Both the position numbers and the translations under genes were made by a program. A stretch of DNA of 64,000 nt, from contig OZ243107.1 of assembly GCA_965212245.1 (NCBI GenBank), positions 1,302,001 through 1,366,000 on the forward strand, in the 5' to 3' direction. The notes beneath the pieces were generated by a model. The model worked only from the letters and a program-made list of their open reading frames with translations, had not been told where the DNA came from and searched no databases. The DNA is from CAKZNE01 sp040222435 (GTDB lineage: Bacteria; Bacteroidota; Bacteroidia; Flavobacteriales; Schleiferiaceae). Every line of letters begins with the position of its first letter. Positions within the stretch are counted from its first letter, which is position 1. Positions 17,070 to 26,101 of this stretch are shown in pieces.

Positions 17070-17690
17070 TTGAACTCCAAACCCGAACATATCATCAATA
17101 TTGAAGATATAGGGGCATTTCTACAGCCTAAGGAGTTTCTTTTGAATAATTCTGAACACGAACTCGTAGCCGCTTGCAAAGCCGGGCAAAAAATTGCCCA
17201 GCGGAGAGTGTATGAATTATTTGCCGGAAAAATGCTTAACGTATGCAGGCGTTATGCCAGGGATGTGGAACAGGCACGTGATTTCATGCACGATGGGTTT
17301 ATCAAGGTCTTTTTGAACATTGAAAAATTCAGAGAACAATCCTCTCTTGAAACATGGATTACCCGCATTATGATCAATAATAGCATTAGTGCTATAAAGA
17401 AAGAGGTGCGTAAGGGTATTAAGGTGAGTATGGATGATGTTCAGGTTCGGGATACGGACGTGAAAGATTTTGAATTAATTGAGAAACAACCTATCACTGC
17501 AAAGCAAGTCTTTGAAAAACTGAACGAGTTACCCCTGGGCTATCGTACGGTTTTGAGCTTGTATGTTTTAGATGGGTACACACATAGAGAGATTGGCGAT
17601 AAGCTGGGAATTTCGGAAGGAACCAGTAAAAGCCAGTTGGCAAAAGCCAAACGGCTGCTTGCCAAAATTTTGACGGAAGCTTATTTATAA
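17070..17690 (+). CDS. ECF-type RNA polymerase sigma factor
   Basis: A 206-residue sigma-70 family factor of the extracytoplasmic function class. Region 2 includes the CRRYARDVEQARDFMHDGFIK helix, and region 4 the helix-turn-helix HREIGDKLGISEGTSKSQLAKAK. No ATG is available before region 2, so the start is a TTG at 17070; an in-frame TTG nearer region 2 is possible. The downstream gene begins one base after the stop codon (TAAAATG) and encodes a membrane protein with an anti-sigma-like N-terminus, so the pair is almost certainly a sigma/regulator unit. Confidence 0.9.
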   Translation: MNSKPEHIINIEDIGAFLQPKEFLLNNSEHELVAACKAGQKIAQRRVYELFAGKMLNVCRRYARDVEQARDFMHDGFIKVFLNIEKFREQSSLETWITRIMINNSISAIKKEVRKGIKVSMDDVQVRDTDVKDFELIEKQPITAKQVFEKLNELPLGYRTVLSLYVLDGYTHREIGDKLGISEGTSKSQLAKAKRLLAKILTEAYL

Positions 17691-17691
17691 A

Positions 17692-19263
17692 ATGCAACGA
17701 AAAGGGAACATAGAAAATTTTCTCAAAAAACGGCTGGATCATCTGGAGAACCATTTTCAGGATGACTGGTCTGTATTTGAACAAAAGCTTGAGAAGGCGC
17801 TCTATCTTCAACGTCTGCGCAGGATGGTTTGGATGGGAGCTTTCAGCCTTATGCTACTGGGTGTTTTTGTGGGAGTAAATATGTACCAGATATGGGGGGG
17901 CGACCTGTATGAGCCACGTACCCGGGATGTGTATTTTAATGAAGCGCAGAAAGAAGATAATTCCATTGCAACACAAAAAGTAATTTCAGCCAATCATCTG
18001 GCAAGTGAATCTGAAAAAGGCAAAAAAGATCAAACGGGTTCAGGTTTGTTTCCACCCACAAAATCAAATGTCACACAACAGGTTTTTGGTTCTGAAACAA
18101 GTGGGAAAAGCCAAAGACCAAACTCCAAAGGCACCGTCTCTTTACTATCAACGGATGCTGAAAATAAAATTGTACCCCGTGCAAAAACCAGCTATCCACC
18201 AGAAGCATCTGACCAAACTAACGCAGGGGTCATTGCGGGTAAAACTTCTGAAGCTAATTCAGGCAAGGGAGCGATGGTAATGACTGGTAATAATGCCGGA
18301 CAATCTGCTGAAGTTCCGGATATCTCAAATTTGAAAAAGAAGATTGCTGAAGAGATAAAGCTGGATAGGAAAGAGCCGTTACTGATCAGTAGCATAGAAA
18401 TGCCAAAAGGCGGGTTGATCCAGGAAGTTACTCAACCACAACTGCGCTACAACACAGGTCAAACTGAGGGAAGCACTGCTTTTCTGAACCCGGATATGAA
18501 CTTAAGGTCTCCTATTGAAGCTGTAAATATATCTGGCAGTCACGGACCTTATGTGAGTCCCTTGCAGCCACAAAACCCGTGGAGTTATTCGCTTAATGTA
18601 TACCCCAACTTCACTTTTCGGAAGTTTCGTGCAGATGAAGATAAATTTGATCAGTTGCATCGTGATTTCGTTGACGCTGTACAAGCCGCAGAAAGCGGAG
18701 GCTTTAGCCTGAATATTGGTTTTGAAGTAAGTAGACGCATAGGCGAAATAACCTATGTAAACACGGGTGTAGAGTACATCAGCTATAAAACGGATGTAGC
18801 GTATAATTTTTCTAATTTCCGGGAAGCCAATATCAACGAGGCTGGTCGGATCATTGGCTATACATTTAAGGATGAAACGGAGCTTATCAGTTTTTCAGAC
18901 CGGAACATATATCATTATCTGAATTTCCCGCTGAGCTTTTCATACCAGCCCTGGGCCAGTGACCATGTACGCCTTAATGTAGAGCTGGGAGCAAGTTTCT
19001 TATACTTTGTAACGGCCCGGGGGCAAACTCTTAATTATAAAACGCTTGAAGTTATTGACCTTTCTGAAAGGGAATACAAAAATTACATTGGCTCGCTGTG
19101 CTTTAAGGTAGGTGCAAACTATTACGTATCGCCTCGCATCAACATCGGTTTTGAGCCTACTATTATGTATTTCACCAACACCATCTACACGGATGATTAT
19201 CCCTTCTACGTAATCCCTTACTCCGTAGGTTTAAACCTCAACCTGCAGGTCAAGCTGAACTAA
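17692..19263 (+). CDS. Membrane-anchored protein with anti-sigma-like N-terminus and C-terminal OM beta-barrel domain
   Basis: A 523-residue protein. Residues 1-44 are charged and cytosolic-looking, residues about 45-66 form one transmembrane helix, residues about 70-285 are a Ser/Thr/Lys/Gln-rich disordered linker, and residues about 290-523 match a PorT-like outer-membrane beta-barrel with alternating strands and aromatic girdle residues. Coding starts one base after the ECF sigma stop codon. The N-terminus is positioned to hold the sigma factor at the inner membrane, while the C-terminal domain could sit in the outer membrane, spanning the periplasm. This topology is inferred from hydropathy only. 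Confidence 0.75.
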   Translation: MQRKGNIENFLKKRLDHLENHFQDDWSVFEQKLEKALYLQRLRRMVWMGAFSLMLLGVFVGVNMYQIWGGDLYEPRTRDVYFNEAQKEDNSIATQKVISANHLASESEKGKKDQTGSGLFPPTKSNVTQQVFGSETSGKSQRPNSKGTVSLLSTDAENKIVPRAKTSYPPEASDQTNAGVIAGKTSEANSGKGAMVMTGNNAGQSAEVPDISNLKKKIAEEIKLDRKEPLLISSIEMPKGGLIQEVTQPQLRYNTGQTEGSTAFLNPDMNLRSPIEAVNISGSHGPYVSPLQPQNPWSYSLNVYPNFTFRKFRADEDKFDQLHRDFVDAVQAAESGGFSLNIGFEVSRRIGEITYVNTGVEYISYKTDVAYNFSNFREANINEAGRIIGYTFKDETELISFSDRNIYHYLNFPLSFSYQPWASDHVRLNVELGASFLYFVTARGQTLNYKTLEVIDLSEREYKNYIGSLCFKVGANYYVSPRINIGFEPTIMYFTNTIYTDDYPFYVIPYSVGLNLNLQVKLN

Positions 19264-19358
19264 GTCATTTGTCAGCTGTCGCACAATTTCTGATTTACGA
19301 GGTTAATACTTTAGACGAGTTATTTCGTATATAAAGGAAACCAAATAACAAAAACAGT

Positions 19359-20111
19359 ATGAAAAAGATAATATACCTGGCAGGTATAATGATAATATCG
19401 TTTCAGGCCTCGGCACAGGATTATATTGAAATGTCTCAAAACCTCTTACGTGCCATGCGCGATGGTAAAAATGCGGACACTTATGTACAGCAAATAGCGG
19501 AAATAAACCCAGCCAAATTCAATTCACAAATTGATACCGATGAGAAGAAACTGGCCTTCTGGATGAACACTTACAATGGGCTTATTCAATATGTGCTTAC
19601 TAAAAGCCCCAAGCTTTATGAGGATAGAGGAGATTTTTTTAGTGACGACCTGGTTACTGTGGCTGGCCAAAAAGTAAGTTTTGATAACCTGGAACACGGT
19701 GTGATGCGCAGGGGAACTTCAAAACTTTCGAAAGGGTATTTTAAAAATCCCTTCAGAGACGATTGGTATAAGCAGTATCAGGTGGATAAAATTGATTGGC
19801 GTATACACTTTGCACTCAACTGTGGTGCAGCAGATTGTCCGCCCATTCGCATTTATGATGATGAAACTTTGTATGATCAATTAAACGCCAGTGCCCGCCA
19901 ATACCTTAAGAGCCAGGTTAAAATTGATAAGGAAGAACAAGAGATTTATGTTCCCGCCCTAATGAATTGGTTTAGCGGTGATTTTGGTGGTAGTGATGGT
20001 GTACGAAATATCCTGGAGAAAAACGGATATCTTGAGCCTGGTTCAGACTATGATATTGAATATAAAAATTACGATTGGACCCTTAAACTGGGAACCTTTT
20101 ATAAAGATTAG
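19359..20111 (+). CDS. DUF547 domain secreted protein
   Basis: A 250-residue protein with a signal peptide ending ASAQ. The DUF547 core is clear: WMNTYNGLIQ, DNLEHGVMRR, and RIHFALNCGAADCPPI with its two conserved cysteines. DUF547 belongs to the papain-like/transglutaminase-like superfamily, but the catalytic chemistry is not established. It is probably periplasmic. A single-gene unit, closed by a terminator that lies within the tail of the convergent aminotransferase gene. Confidence 0.88.
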   Translation: MKKIIYLAGIMIISFQASAQDYIEMSQNLLRAMRDGKNADTYVQQIAEINPAKFNSQIDTDEKKLAFWMNTYNGLIQYVLTKSPKLYEDRGDFFSDDLVTVAGQKVSFDNLEHGVMRRGTSKLSKGYFKNPFRDDWYKQYQVDKIDWRIHFALNCGAADCPPIRIYDDETLYDQLNASARQYLKSQVKIDKEEQEIYVPALMNWFSGDFGGSDGVRNILEKNGYLEPGSDYDIEYKNYDWTLKLGTFYKD

Positions 20112-20118
20112 ATAAACC

Positions 20119-21276
20119 CTAAAGTTTAACTAAAAGAGACCCTGCCTGTTGCAGGGTTTCTTGTTTTTTGGCAAAGCAAAAACGCAACACTTTGTGATCT
20201 GTGGGAGTATTGTAAAATACACTTAAAGGAATAGAAGCGATACCTTGCTCAATAGTCAGCTGACGGGCATACTCTATATCATCCATGTCACTTACCTCAG
20301 AGTAATCTAAAAGCTGAAAGTATGATCCCTGAGAAGGGAGCGCCTTAAAACGTGAACCTTGTAAGGAGTCTAAAAAAATATTTCTTTTTTCCTGGTACAT
20401 GGCGCTCACATCTGTAGCCTTTTCCTGCCAGAGATATTCCGCCAGTGCCAGTTGCACCGGAGTATTTACGCTAAACACCATAAACTGATGTACCTTCCGT
20501 ACTTCAGCCATCAGGGCTTCAGGAGCCAGACAGTAACCTGTTTTCCAGCCGGTGATATGCAAGGTTTTCCCAAAGGAGCCTACCACAAAACTGCGCTTTA
20601 AAAGTTCTGGCCGCTCGCTCACCGATACATGGGGTAATCCATCAAAAACAATGTGCTCATATACTTCGTCAGACAGTATGAGTATATTAGAGCCTGAGGT
20701 TACTTCTTCCAGGTGATCAAGATCGCTTTGCGTAAATACGGTGGCAGAGGGATTGTGTGGGGTGTTCACAATGATCATGCGCGTACGGTGGTTCAGTACT
20801 TTTTTCACCTGTTGCCAGTCTACCCGGTAATCCGGAAAACCAAGCTTTACATACACAGGAATACCACCATTCAGCTCCACATAAGGAGCGTAACAGTCAT
20901 AAGCCGGTGTAAAAAGAATTACCTCATCACCTTCGCGTACGCTGGCCGTAATAATAGCCGCAATAGCCTGTGTGGCACCAGCCGTTATTGTAATATCCGT
21001 TTCCGGATGGTACAGAGTGCCATGCCTGGCTTTACGACTGTGACTGATCACCTCCCGCAGGGCAGGTACCCCGGCAGATGGAGCATATTGATTGGCTCCC
21101 TGTCTCATATACTTATGCACCAGATCAATCAATACAGGATCAACTTCAAAATCAGGGAATCCCTGCGATAGGTTCAGTGCACCATGCCTATTGGCAAGGG
21201 CCGTCATGGTAGAAAAAATAGTATCTCCGGACTGGGGAAGTTTACTGGTAATTCGAACTTGAGAATCTCTGGTCAT
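20119..21276 (-). CDS. PLP-dependent aminotransferase, methionine/kynurenine aminotransferase type
   Basis: A class I/II fold-type I aminotransferase of 385 residues from the ATG at 21276; an ATG at 21300 would add 8 residues not typical of homologues. The PLP lysine lies in SFGKTLHITGWKTGY, and the NTPHNPSATVF and SDEVYEHIVFDG motifs are present. The N-terminal SKLPQSGDTIFSTMTALAN and NLSQGFPDFE are those of the YbdL/kynurenine aminotransferase group, which transaminate methionine, kynurenine or aromatic amino acids. Which substrate is used cannot be decided here. The short spacing to the convergent DUF547 gene is seven bases. Confidence 0.9.
   Translation of the reverse strand: MTRDSQVRITSKLPQSGDTIFSTMTALANRHGALNLSQGFPDFEVDPVLIDLVHKYMRQGANQYAPSAGVPALREVISHSRKARHGTLYHPETDITITAGATQAIAAIITASVREGDEVILFTPAYDCYAPYVELNGGIPVYVKLGFPDYRVDWQQVKKVLNHRTRMIIVNTPHNPSATVFTQSDLDHLEEVTSGSNILILSDEVYEHIVFDGLPHVSVSERPELLKRSFVVGSFGKTLHITGWKTGYCLAPEALMAEVRKVHQFMVFSVNTPVQLALAEYLWQEKATDVSAMYQEKRNIFLDSLQGSRFKALPSQGSYFQLLDYSEVSDMDDIEYARQLTIEQGIASIPLSVFYNTPTDHKVLRFCFAKKQETLQQAGSLLVKL
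20139..20169 (+). terminator. Terminator of the DUF547 gene inside the convergent gene
   Basis: ACCCTGC and GCAGGGT pair around a five-base loop and are followed by TTCTTGTTTTTT. The hairpin lies within the last codons of the minus-strand aminotransferase gene. Confidence 0.75.
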
Positions 21277-21323
21277 AGCGAAGCCGCAATTTACTAACAT
21301 TTAAGTCAGGCTAAAGAAACTTT

Positions 21324-22010
21324 ATGCTACATCTGGTGTTGCCATTACAAAGCATTAAGGCCATGGGGCTTACATCCGATTTTAAGAAAATCAGATTTTT
21401 TGAAACATTGCAACCATTGCTGGGGAGTTATGGGTATGAGTTTATGCCTTTGCTAAACCAGTTTCGGAAAACTTCCCGTAAAGGATACTGTAACATTATC
21501 ATATACCCCACTATTTATCCCGAACGGATTTTTTTTGAAGTTTCCTTCGGCAGCCGTATCAATATTGTAGAAAGAACTTTACTCCCCTATGTAAACGGAG
21601 TAAAAGGTTTTTCAGAAGATGGCAATACAGCTATTACCAATCTTAAGCGCTTTTTAAGTCAGCCTCAGTTTACACTTACCGCTAATAACGGGCAACAACT
21701 TAAAGAAGTAATCCGCTTTATATCAGATTTTTTTGAGAATGGAGGTTTTGACTACCTGGAAAGCCTTACGGATATTCACCAACTAGACCGGCTGATGAAC
21801 ATGGATTTCAGAGATAAATACCTGTTTTCCGGAAATCCGGTGCTGCATTGTTTTAGAGGGATAACTGTAGCTACCCTAAATGCAAACCCCAACTGGAATG
21901 AACTTTACCAGGGCTATGTGAAGTACATGGAAAGTTTACAAACCCCAAGGCTTATACAGGAGAACTTTAACCGGCTGGTCTTCTTTTTGAGCGATATGGG
22001 TTTAAACTAA
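21324..22010 (+). CDS. Conserved-looking hypothetical protein
   Basis: A 228-residue soluble protein with no signal peptide or membrane segment. An in-frame ATG at 21363 (MGLTSDFKKIRFFETLQ) may be the true start, since the first 13 residues look like leader sequence. The N-terminal half has an alternating strand pattern (FFEVSFGSRINIVE), the C-terminal half is helical. No known family or motif was recognised. It is divergent from the aminotransferase (starts 47 bases apart) and is followed by the ABC-F gene. Confidence 0.65.
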   Translation: MLHLVLPLQSIKAMGLTSDFKKIRFFETLQPLLGSYGYEFMPLLNQFRKTSRKGYCNIIIYPTIYPERIFFEVSFGSRINIVERTLLPYVNGVKGFSEDGNTAITNLKRFLSQPQFTLTANNGQQLKEVIRFISDFFENGGFDYLESLTDIHQLDRLMNMDFRDKYLFSGNPVLHCFRGITVATLNANPNWNELYQGYVKYMESLQTPRLIQENFNRLVFFLSDMGLN

Positions 22011-22070
22011 GTGTGATTTTCAGGGTCTTGGGTCTTGATCACTATTTGTATTTTCCACAAAAATTTCCCT

Positions 22071-23948
22071 GTGAATTATCTTTCCGTTGAAAACATCAGC
22101 AAGAGTTATGGTGCACGTACCCTTTTTAAAGATATTTCCTTTGGTATAGACGAGGGACAAAAAGTAGCACTGGTTGCTAAAAACGGAACCGGAAAAACGT
22201 CCATCCTTACCATTTTAAGCGGAGATGATCAGCCGGATGCGGGCCGTGTAACCTACCGTAAAAATCTGAAGGTAGGTTTCCTCTCGCAAGATCCAAATCT
22301 GAAAGACGGAAGAACCATTCTGGAGAGTGTGTTATCTGTAGATAACGAAGTTACCCAAGCCATAACACGCTACGAAAAGGCGCTGGAGAATCCCGATAAT
22401 ACGGAAGCCTATCAAAAGGCTTTTGATGATATGGATCGTTTTCAGGCCTGGGACTTTGAAGTACAGGTAAAACAGATTCTCGGAAAATTAGGTTTACAAG
22501 AGCAAAACCGCCTGGTAAATAAACTTTCCGGAGGTCAGCGTAAGCGGGTTGCCCTGGCTAAAACACTTATATCAGCGCCAGATATTCTGATACTGGATGA
22601 GCCAACCAACCACTTGGATGTGGAAATGATAGAATGGCTGGAAGAATATCTGTCACAACCTTCCATCACCCTGTTTATGGTCACGCATGACCGGTATTTT
22701 CTGGAAAATGTGTGCAACAACATCTTTGAGCTTGAAGATCAAACGTTTTATCAGCATCCCGGTAACTTCAGTAACTTTTTAGAGCGTAAGGCGGAGCGAC
22801 AGGATATTTCAGCCACCAATACCGATAAAGCCCGTAACCTCATGCGGAAGGAACTGGAATGGATTCGCAGACAGCCCAAAGCCCGGGGTACCAAATCCAA
22901 AGCGCGGATCGATTCTTTTCACGATCTTAAAGACAAGGCATCAAACCAGGTTAAGGATGAAAAGCTGGAGCTGGATATTAAGATGACGCGCATGGGCAGC
23001 AAAATACTGGAACTTCATCGTGTACGTAAGTCGTACGGAGACCTGAAGATTGTAGATGGTTTTGACTATACCTTCAAGCGCAGGGAACGTGCAGGTATTA
23101 TAGGACCTAATGGAGTTGGGAAGTCTACCTTTCTTAAACTCCTTACGGGGGAAGAAGAACCCAACGGTGGAAAGATTATTACCGGAGATACTATAAAGTT
23201 TGGCTTTTACACCCAAAAGGGTATCCAACTGGAAGAAGATAAACGGGTAATAGATGTGATAAAGGATATAGCCGAATATATCCCCATTGGTAAAAAAGGC
23301 AGAAACATCACCGCGTCTCAAATGCTGGAGCGCTTTCTATTTGAAGGAGATCACCAGTATACTTTTGTCTCCAAGCTCAGTGGGGGAGAGCGCAGACGAC
23401 TATACCTGCTTACTGTTTTGATGGACAACCCCAATTTCCTGATCCTGGATGAACCTACCAATGACCTGGATATTCTTACTCTGAACGTACTGGAAGATTT
23501 TCTGATGGAGTTTGAAGGTTGCCTGATTGTGGTGACGCATGATCGTTACTTTATGGATAAGCTTACTGACCACCTTTTTGTGTTTGAAGGCGAAGGTAAG
23601 ATTCGTGATTTTCCAGGTAATTATACAGAATACACAGTAGTAAGGGCACAAGAGGAAGAGTTGCAAAAGTTACGTTCCAAAAGCATGGTTAAGCCGGGAG
23701 GGGTCACCTCTAAAAAACCAGAAAAGCAAAAAACCAAACTCACGTATGCTGAGCGCCTGGAAATGGAAGAGCTTGAAAAAGAACTCGGCCAGTTGGAAAA
23801 AAGAAAGGCGGATATTGCCAGTGAGTTTGAGGAAGCGGTATCTGATGCCGAACGTCTGGAAGCACTTTCACGGGAAATGAATGAGATCAGTGCTACCATT
23901 GAAGAAAAAGAAATGCGCTGGCTTGAGTTGAGCGAATTTGGAGAATAG
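22071..23948 (+). CDS. ABC-F family ATPase, Uup-like
   Basis: A 625-residue protein from a GTG at 22071 that begins NYLSVENISKSYG, the usual ABC-F start; a TTG at 22035 gives 12 unlikely extra residues. It has two nucleotide-binding domains, with Walker A AKNGTGKTS and GPNGVGKST, and signatures LSGGQRKR and LSGGERRR. No membrane helices are present. An arginine-rich linker joins the domains, and a C-terminal charged coiled coil (residues about 545-625) resembles Uup, which acts on branched DNA or ribosomes. ABC-F proteins act on the ribosome or in the cytosol, not as transporters. Confidence 0.92.
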   Translation: MNYLSVENISKSYGARTLFKDISFGIDEGQKVALVAKNGTGKTSILTILSGDDQPDAGRVTYRKNLKVGFLSQDPNLKDGRTILESVLSVDNEVTQAITRYEKALENPDNTEAYQKAFDDMDRFQAWDFEVQVKQILGKLGLQEQNRLVNKLSGGQRKRVALAKTLISAPDILILDEPTNHLDVEMIEWLEEYLSQPSITLFMVTHDRYFLENVCNNIFELEDQTFYQHPGNFSNFLERKAERQDISATNTDKARNLMRKELEWIRRQPKARGTKSKARIDSFHDLKDKASNQVKDEKLELDIKMTRMGSKILELHRVRKSYGDLKIVDGFDYTFKRRERAGIIGPNGVGKSTFLKLLTGEEEPNGGKIITGDTIKFGFYTQKGIQLEEDKRVIDVIKDIAEYIPIGKKGRNITASQMLERFLFEGDHQYTFVSKLSGGERRRLYLLTVLMDNPNFLILDEPTNDLDILTLNVLEDFLMEFEGCLIVVTHDRYFMDKLTDHLFVFEGEGKIRDFPGNYTEYTVVRAQEEELQKLRSKSMVKPGGVTSKKPEKQKTKLTYAERLEMEELEKELGQLEKRKADIASEFEEAVSDAERLEALSREMNEISATIEEKEMRWLELSEFGE

Positions 23949-24007
23949 GCCTTACGTCATGCAACCTTTTTCCATTTTTTTGTCTAAACAGGTGAAAATT
24001 CAGGAGC

Positions 24008-25327
24008 ATGCTTAGAAGAATATTTTTACTCATACCCCTTCTCTGGATCAACTCTCTTTCAGCTCAACAAATTAAAACCTATACACTTAGCGGGAAAGTG
24101 CTGGATGAAGCCGGTCAGCCTATGCCCGGTGCCGGTATTGTAGACCGTACATCTGCGATAGGTGCAGCAGCTGATGCACAAGGCCGCTTTGAAATTAGCT
24201 TTACCGGTTTTCCGGTTTTTCTTGAAGCAAGTTTTATTGGGTATTCTGTGTACTATCGGGAGTTAAACCAAAACGATTTTGATGAAGATGGCCGTTTAGA
24301 GCTAACCATACAAATGAAACCCCGTTCCCAACAGTTGCAGCCGGCTGAGGTGGATGCCAGCCGTTTTGAAGAGTTTTATGTGCACCGGAATGTGGCGGTA
24401 GAGGATTTTACTTTTGTGGATGAGTTTACCCTCTTATTAATACGGGAAGGCCGTAACAATTATAAACTTGCACTTATTAATGAAGTAGAAGACTCTCTGG
24501 CTCTCCTTGATCTGGAAAATTCCGCTGAAGGCTTTATTCAGGATTGCCTGGGACATATTTATATGCAGGGTAAAGATAGTGTATATGGTTTGAGTTTTGC
24601 CGGAAATAAAATTCACATGATCGGAGCTATTGATAATGAATGGTACAAAACCAAAGTAAATCCTTGCGTAGCCTCCAATCCAAGTAATCTCTATTACCAG
24701 TTTTTAAAGGCCGGTAACCAGATGATGGATATTTTTCAAAGTCCTATGTACGGAGGAGGAGAAGAAAGTAAATTAATCAGGCGCATTGTGGATTGGGAAG
24801 ACGCTATGTCGATCCAGGAATATGGAAATGAAGCAGCTATGCTGCTGAGTGGGGTTAACTTCTTAGGGGACATGAACCTCACCGGTCTGGCTCGTTTTAA
24901 AGACGGTTTTGCAAAAATGGCCTGGTATAAAAAGATCCTTACTATTCCGGTATATCACCCGCTTTTTACCAATGCGAGAGAAGCGCTTTTATTTGACCAT
25001 CTTCACGATTCAGTATTGGTGTTGAATAATGAGGGAGAAGTAAAAGAGCGGTATTTTATAAAACACCATCACAACCATGATTTTAAAGATAAAATACTGC
25101 GTGACGCAGTTACCGGAACCTTTTATGTATACTATGAAAAAGCAGGACAAACCAGGCTTACCGCTCTTTCTCCTGTTGATTTTAAACCCGTAAAGAGCTA
25201 CCACATCAGGAAGTTTGATTTTCCCCGGGCTCTGAAGGTCCGCAATGGAATAGCTTATTTCCTGGATCATTCCGACCGTGATTATCAAAAGTTAAAATTG
25301 TACCGGCAAAAGCTGGAAAACTTTTAA
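24008..25327 (+). CDS. Secreted protein with CarboxypepD_reg-like domain and propeller-like region
   Basis: A 439-residue protein with a signal peptide ending LSAQQ. Residues about 23-110 are a carboxypeptidase-regulatory-like beta-sandwich (LSGKVLDEAGQPMPGAGI, then GFPVFLEASFIGY), common in Bacteroidota envelope proteins. The remainder has repeated strand patterns with aromatic and Asp residues, consistent with a six-bladed propeller. There is no TonB barrel, so it is not a SusC-like receptor. Function unknown; it probably acts in the periplasm or at the cell surface. Confidence 0.78.
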   Translation: MLRRIFLLIPLLWINSLSAQQIKTYTLSGKVLDEAGQPMPGAGIVDRTSAIGAAADAQGRFEISFTGFPVFLEASFIGYSVYYRELNQNDFDEDGRLELTIQMKPRSQQLQPAEVDASRFEEFYVHRNVAVEDFTFVDEFTLLLIREGRNNYKLALINEVEDSLALLDLENSAEGFIQDCLGHIYMQGKDSVYGLSFAGNKIHMIGAIDNEWYKTKVNPCVASNPSNLYYQFLKAGNQMMDIFQSPMYGGGEESKLIRRIVDWEDAMSIQEYGNEAAMLLSGVNFLGDMNLTGLARFKDGFAKMAWYKKILTIPVYHPLFTNAREALLFDHLHDSVLVLNNEGEVKERYFIKHHHNHDFKDKILRDAVTGTFYVYYEKAGQTRLTALSPVDFKPVKSYHIRKFDFPRALKVRNGIAYFLDHSDRDYQKLKLYRQKLENF

Positions 25328-25399
25328 AGGGCTGGCTTTGAAGGCCATTTAAACCATTTTTAGGCAGTAACATTTCATACTACTTCTTAACTTGCCGTT

Positions 25400-26095
25400 T
25401 TGAAAATAACTGACGTGCAAGATATCATCCAACTCAAACAGATCGTCCGCAATTTCCCGTTGGGGAACCAAGTGGTTAAGGTGCTCAAAGGAATTGATCT
25501 CAATATTCAGCGCAATGCCTATGCTGCTCTGATGGGGCCTTCCGGAAGCGGGAAATCTACATTAATGAACCTTTTGGGTTGTCTGGATACTCCTACCTCG
25601 GGTGAATACTGGCTCAATAACCAGGATGTAAGCCGCCTTACGGATAATGAGCTGGCTGAGATCCGGAATAAGGAGATCGGTTTCGTTTTTCAAACCTTTA
25701 ACCTTTTGCCCCGTTCCACAGCTTTAGAAAACGTAATGTTACCGCTGGTATATGCCGGAATGAATAGTAAAGACCGAAAGGAAAGGGCAGAGGAAGTGTT
25801 GGAGCAGGTGGGACTGGCCGATCGTATGGATCACCGGCCCAATCAGTTATCTGGTGGGCAAAGACAACGGGTAGCCGTGGCCAGGGCGTTGGTGAATAAG
25901 CCATCCATAATACTGGCTGATGAACCAACCGGTAACCTGGACACTAAAACTTCGGCAGAGATTATGAATCTTTTCGGTGAGATCCATCAGAATGGCAATA
26001 CCGTGATATTGGTAACGCACGAAGAAGATATTGCTTTGCATGCCCACAGGGTGATCCGCCTGCGTGATGGTGAAATAGAATCAGATAAAAGTTAA
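25400..26095 (+). CDS. ABC transporter ATP-binding protein, LolD/MacB type
   Basis: A 231-residue ATPase with Walker A GPSGSGKST (about residues 46-54), the Q-loop, signature LSGGQRQRVAVARAL and Walker B ILADEP. The start used is TTG at 25400; a GTG at 25415 is an alternative. The sequence is of the MacB/LolD/FtsE class that serves permeases with large periplasmic domains. No permease gene is adjacent, so its partner is encoded elsewhere. It heads a run of genes with tiny spacers (6 bases to the SDR gene). Confidence 0.9.
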   Translation: MKITDVQDIIQLKQIVRNFPLGNQVVKVLKGIDLNIQRNAYAALMGPSGSGKSTLMNLLGCLDTPTSGEYWLNNQDVSRLTDNELAEIRNKEIGFVFQTFNLLPRSTALENVMLPLVYAGMNSKDRKERAEEVLEQVGLADRMDHRPNQLSGGQRQRVAVARALVNKPSIILADEPTGNLDTKTSAEIMNLFGEIHQNGNTVILVTHEEDIALHAHRVIRLRDGEIESDKS

Positions 26096-26101
26096 CGATA
26101 T

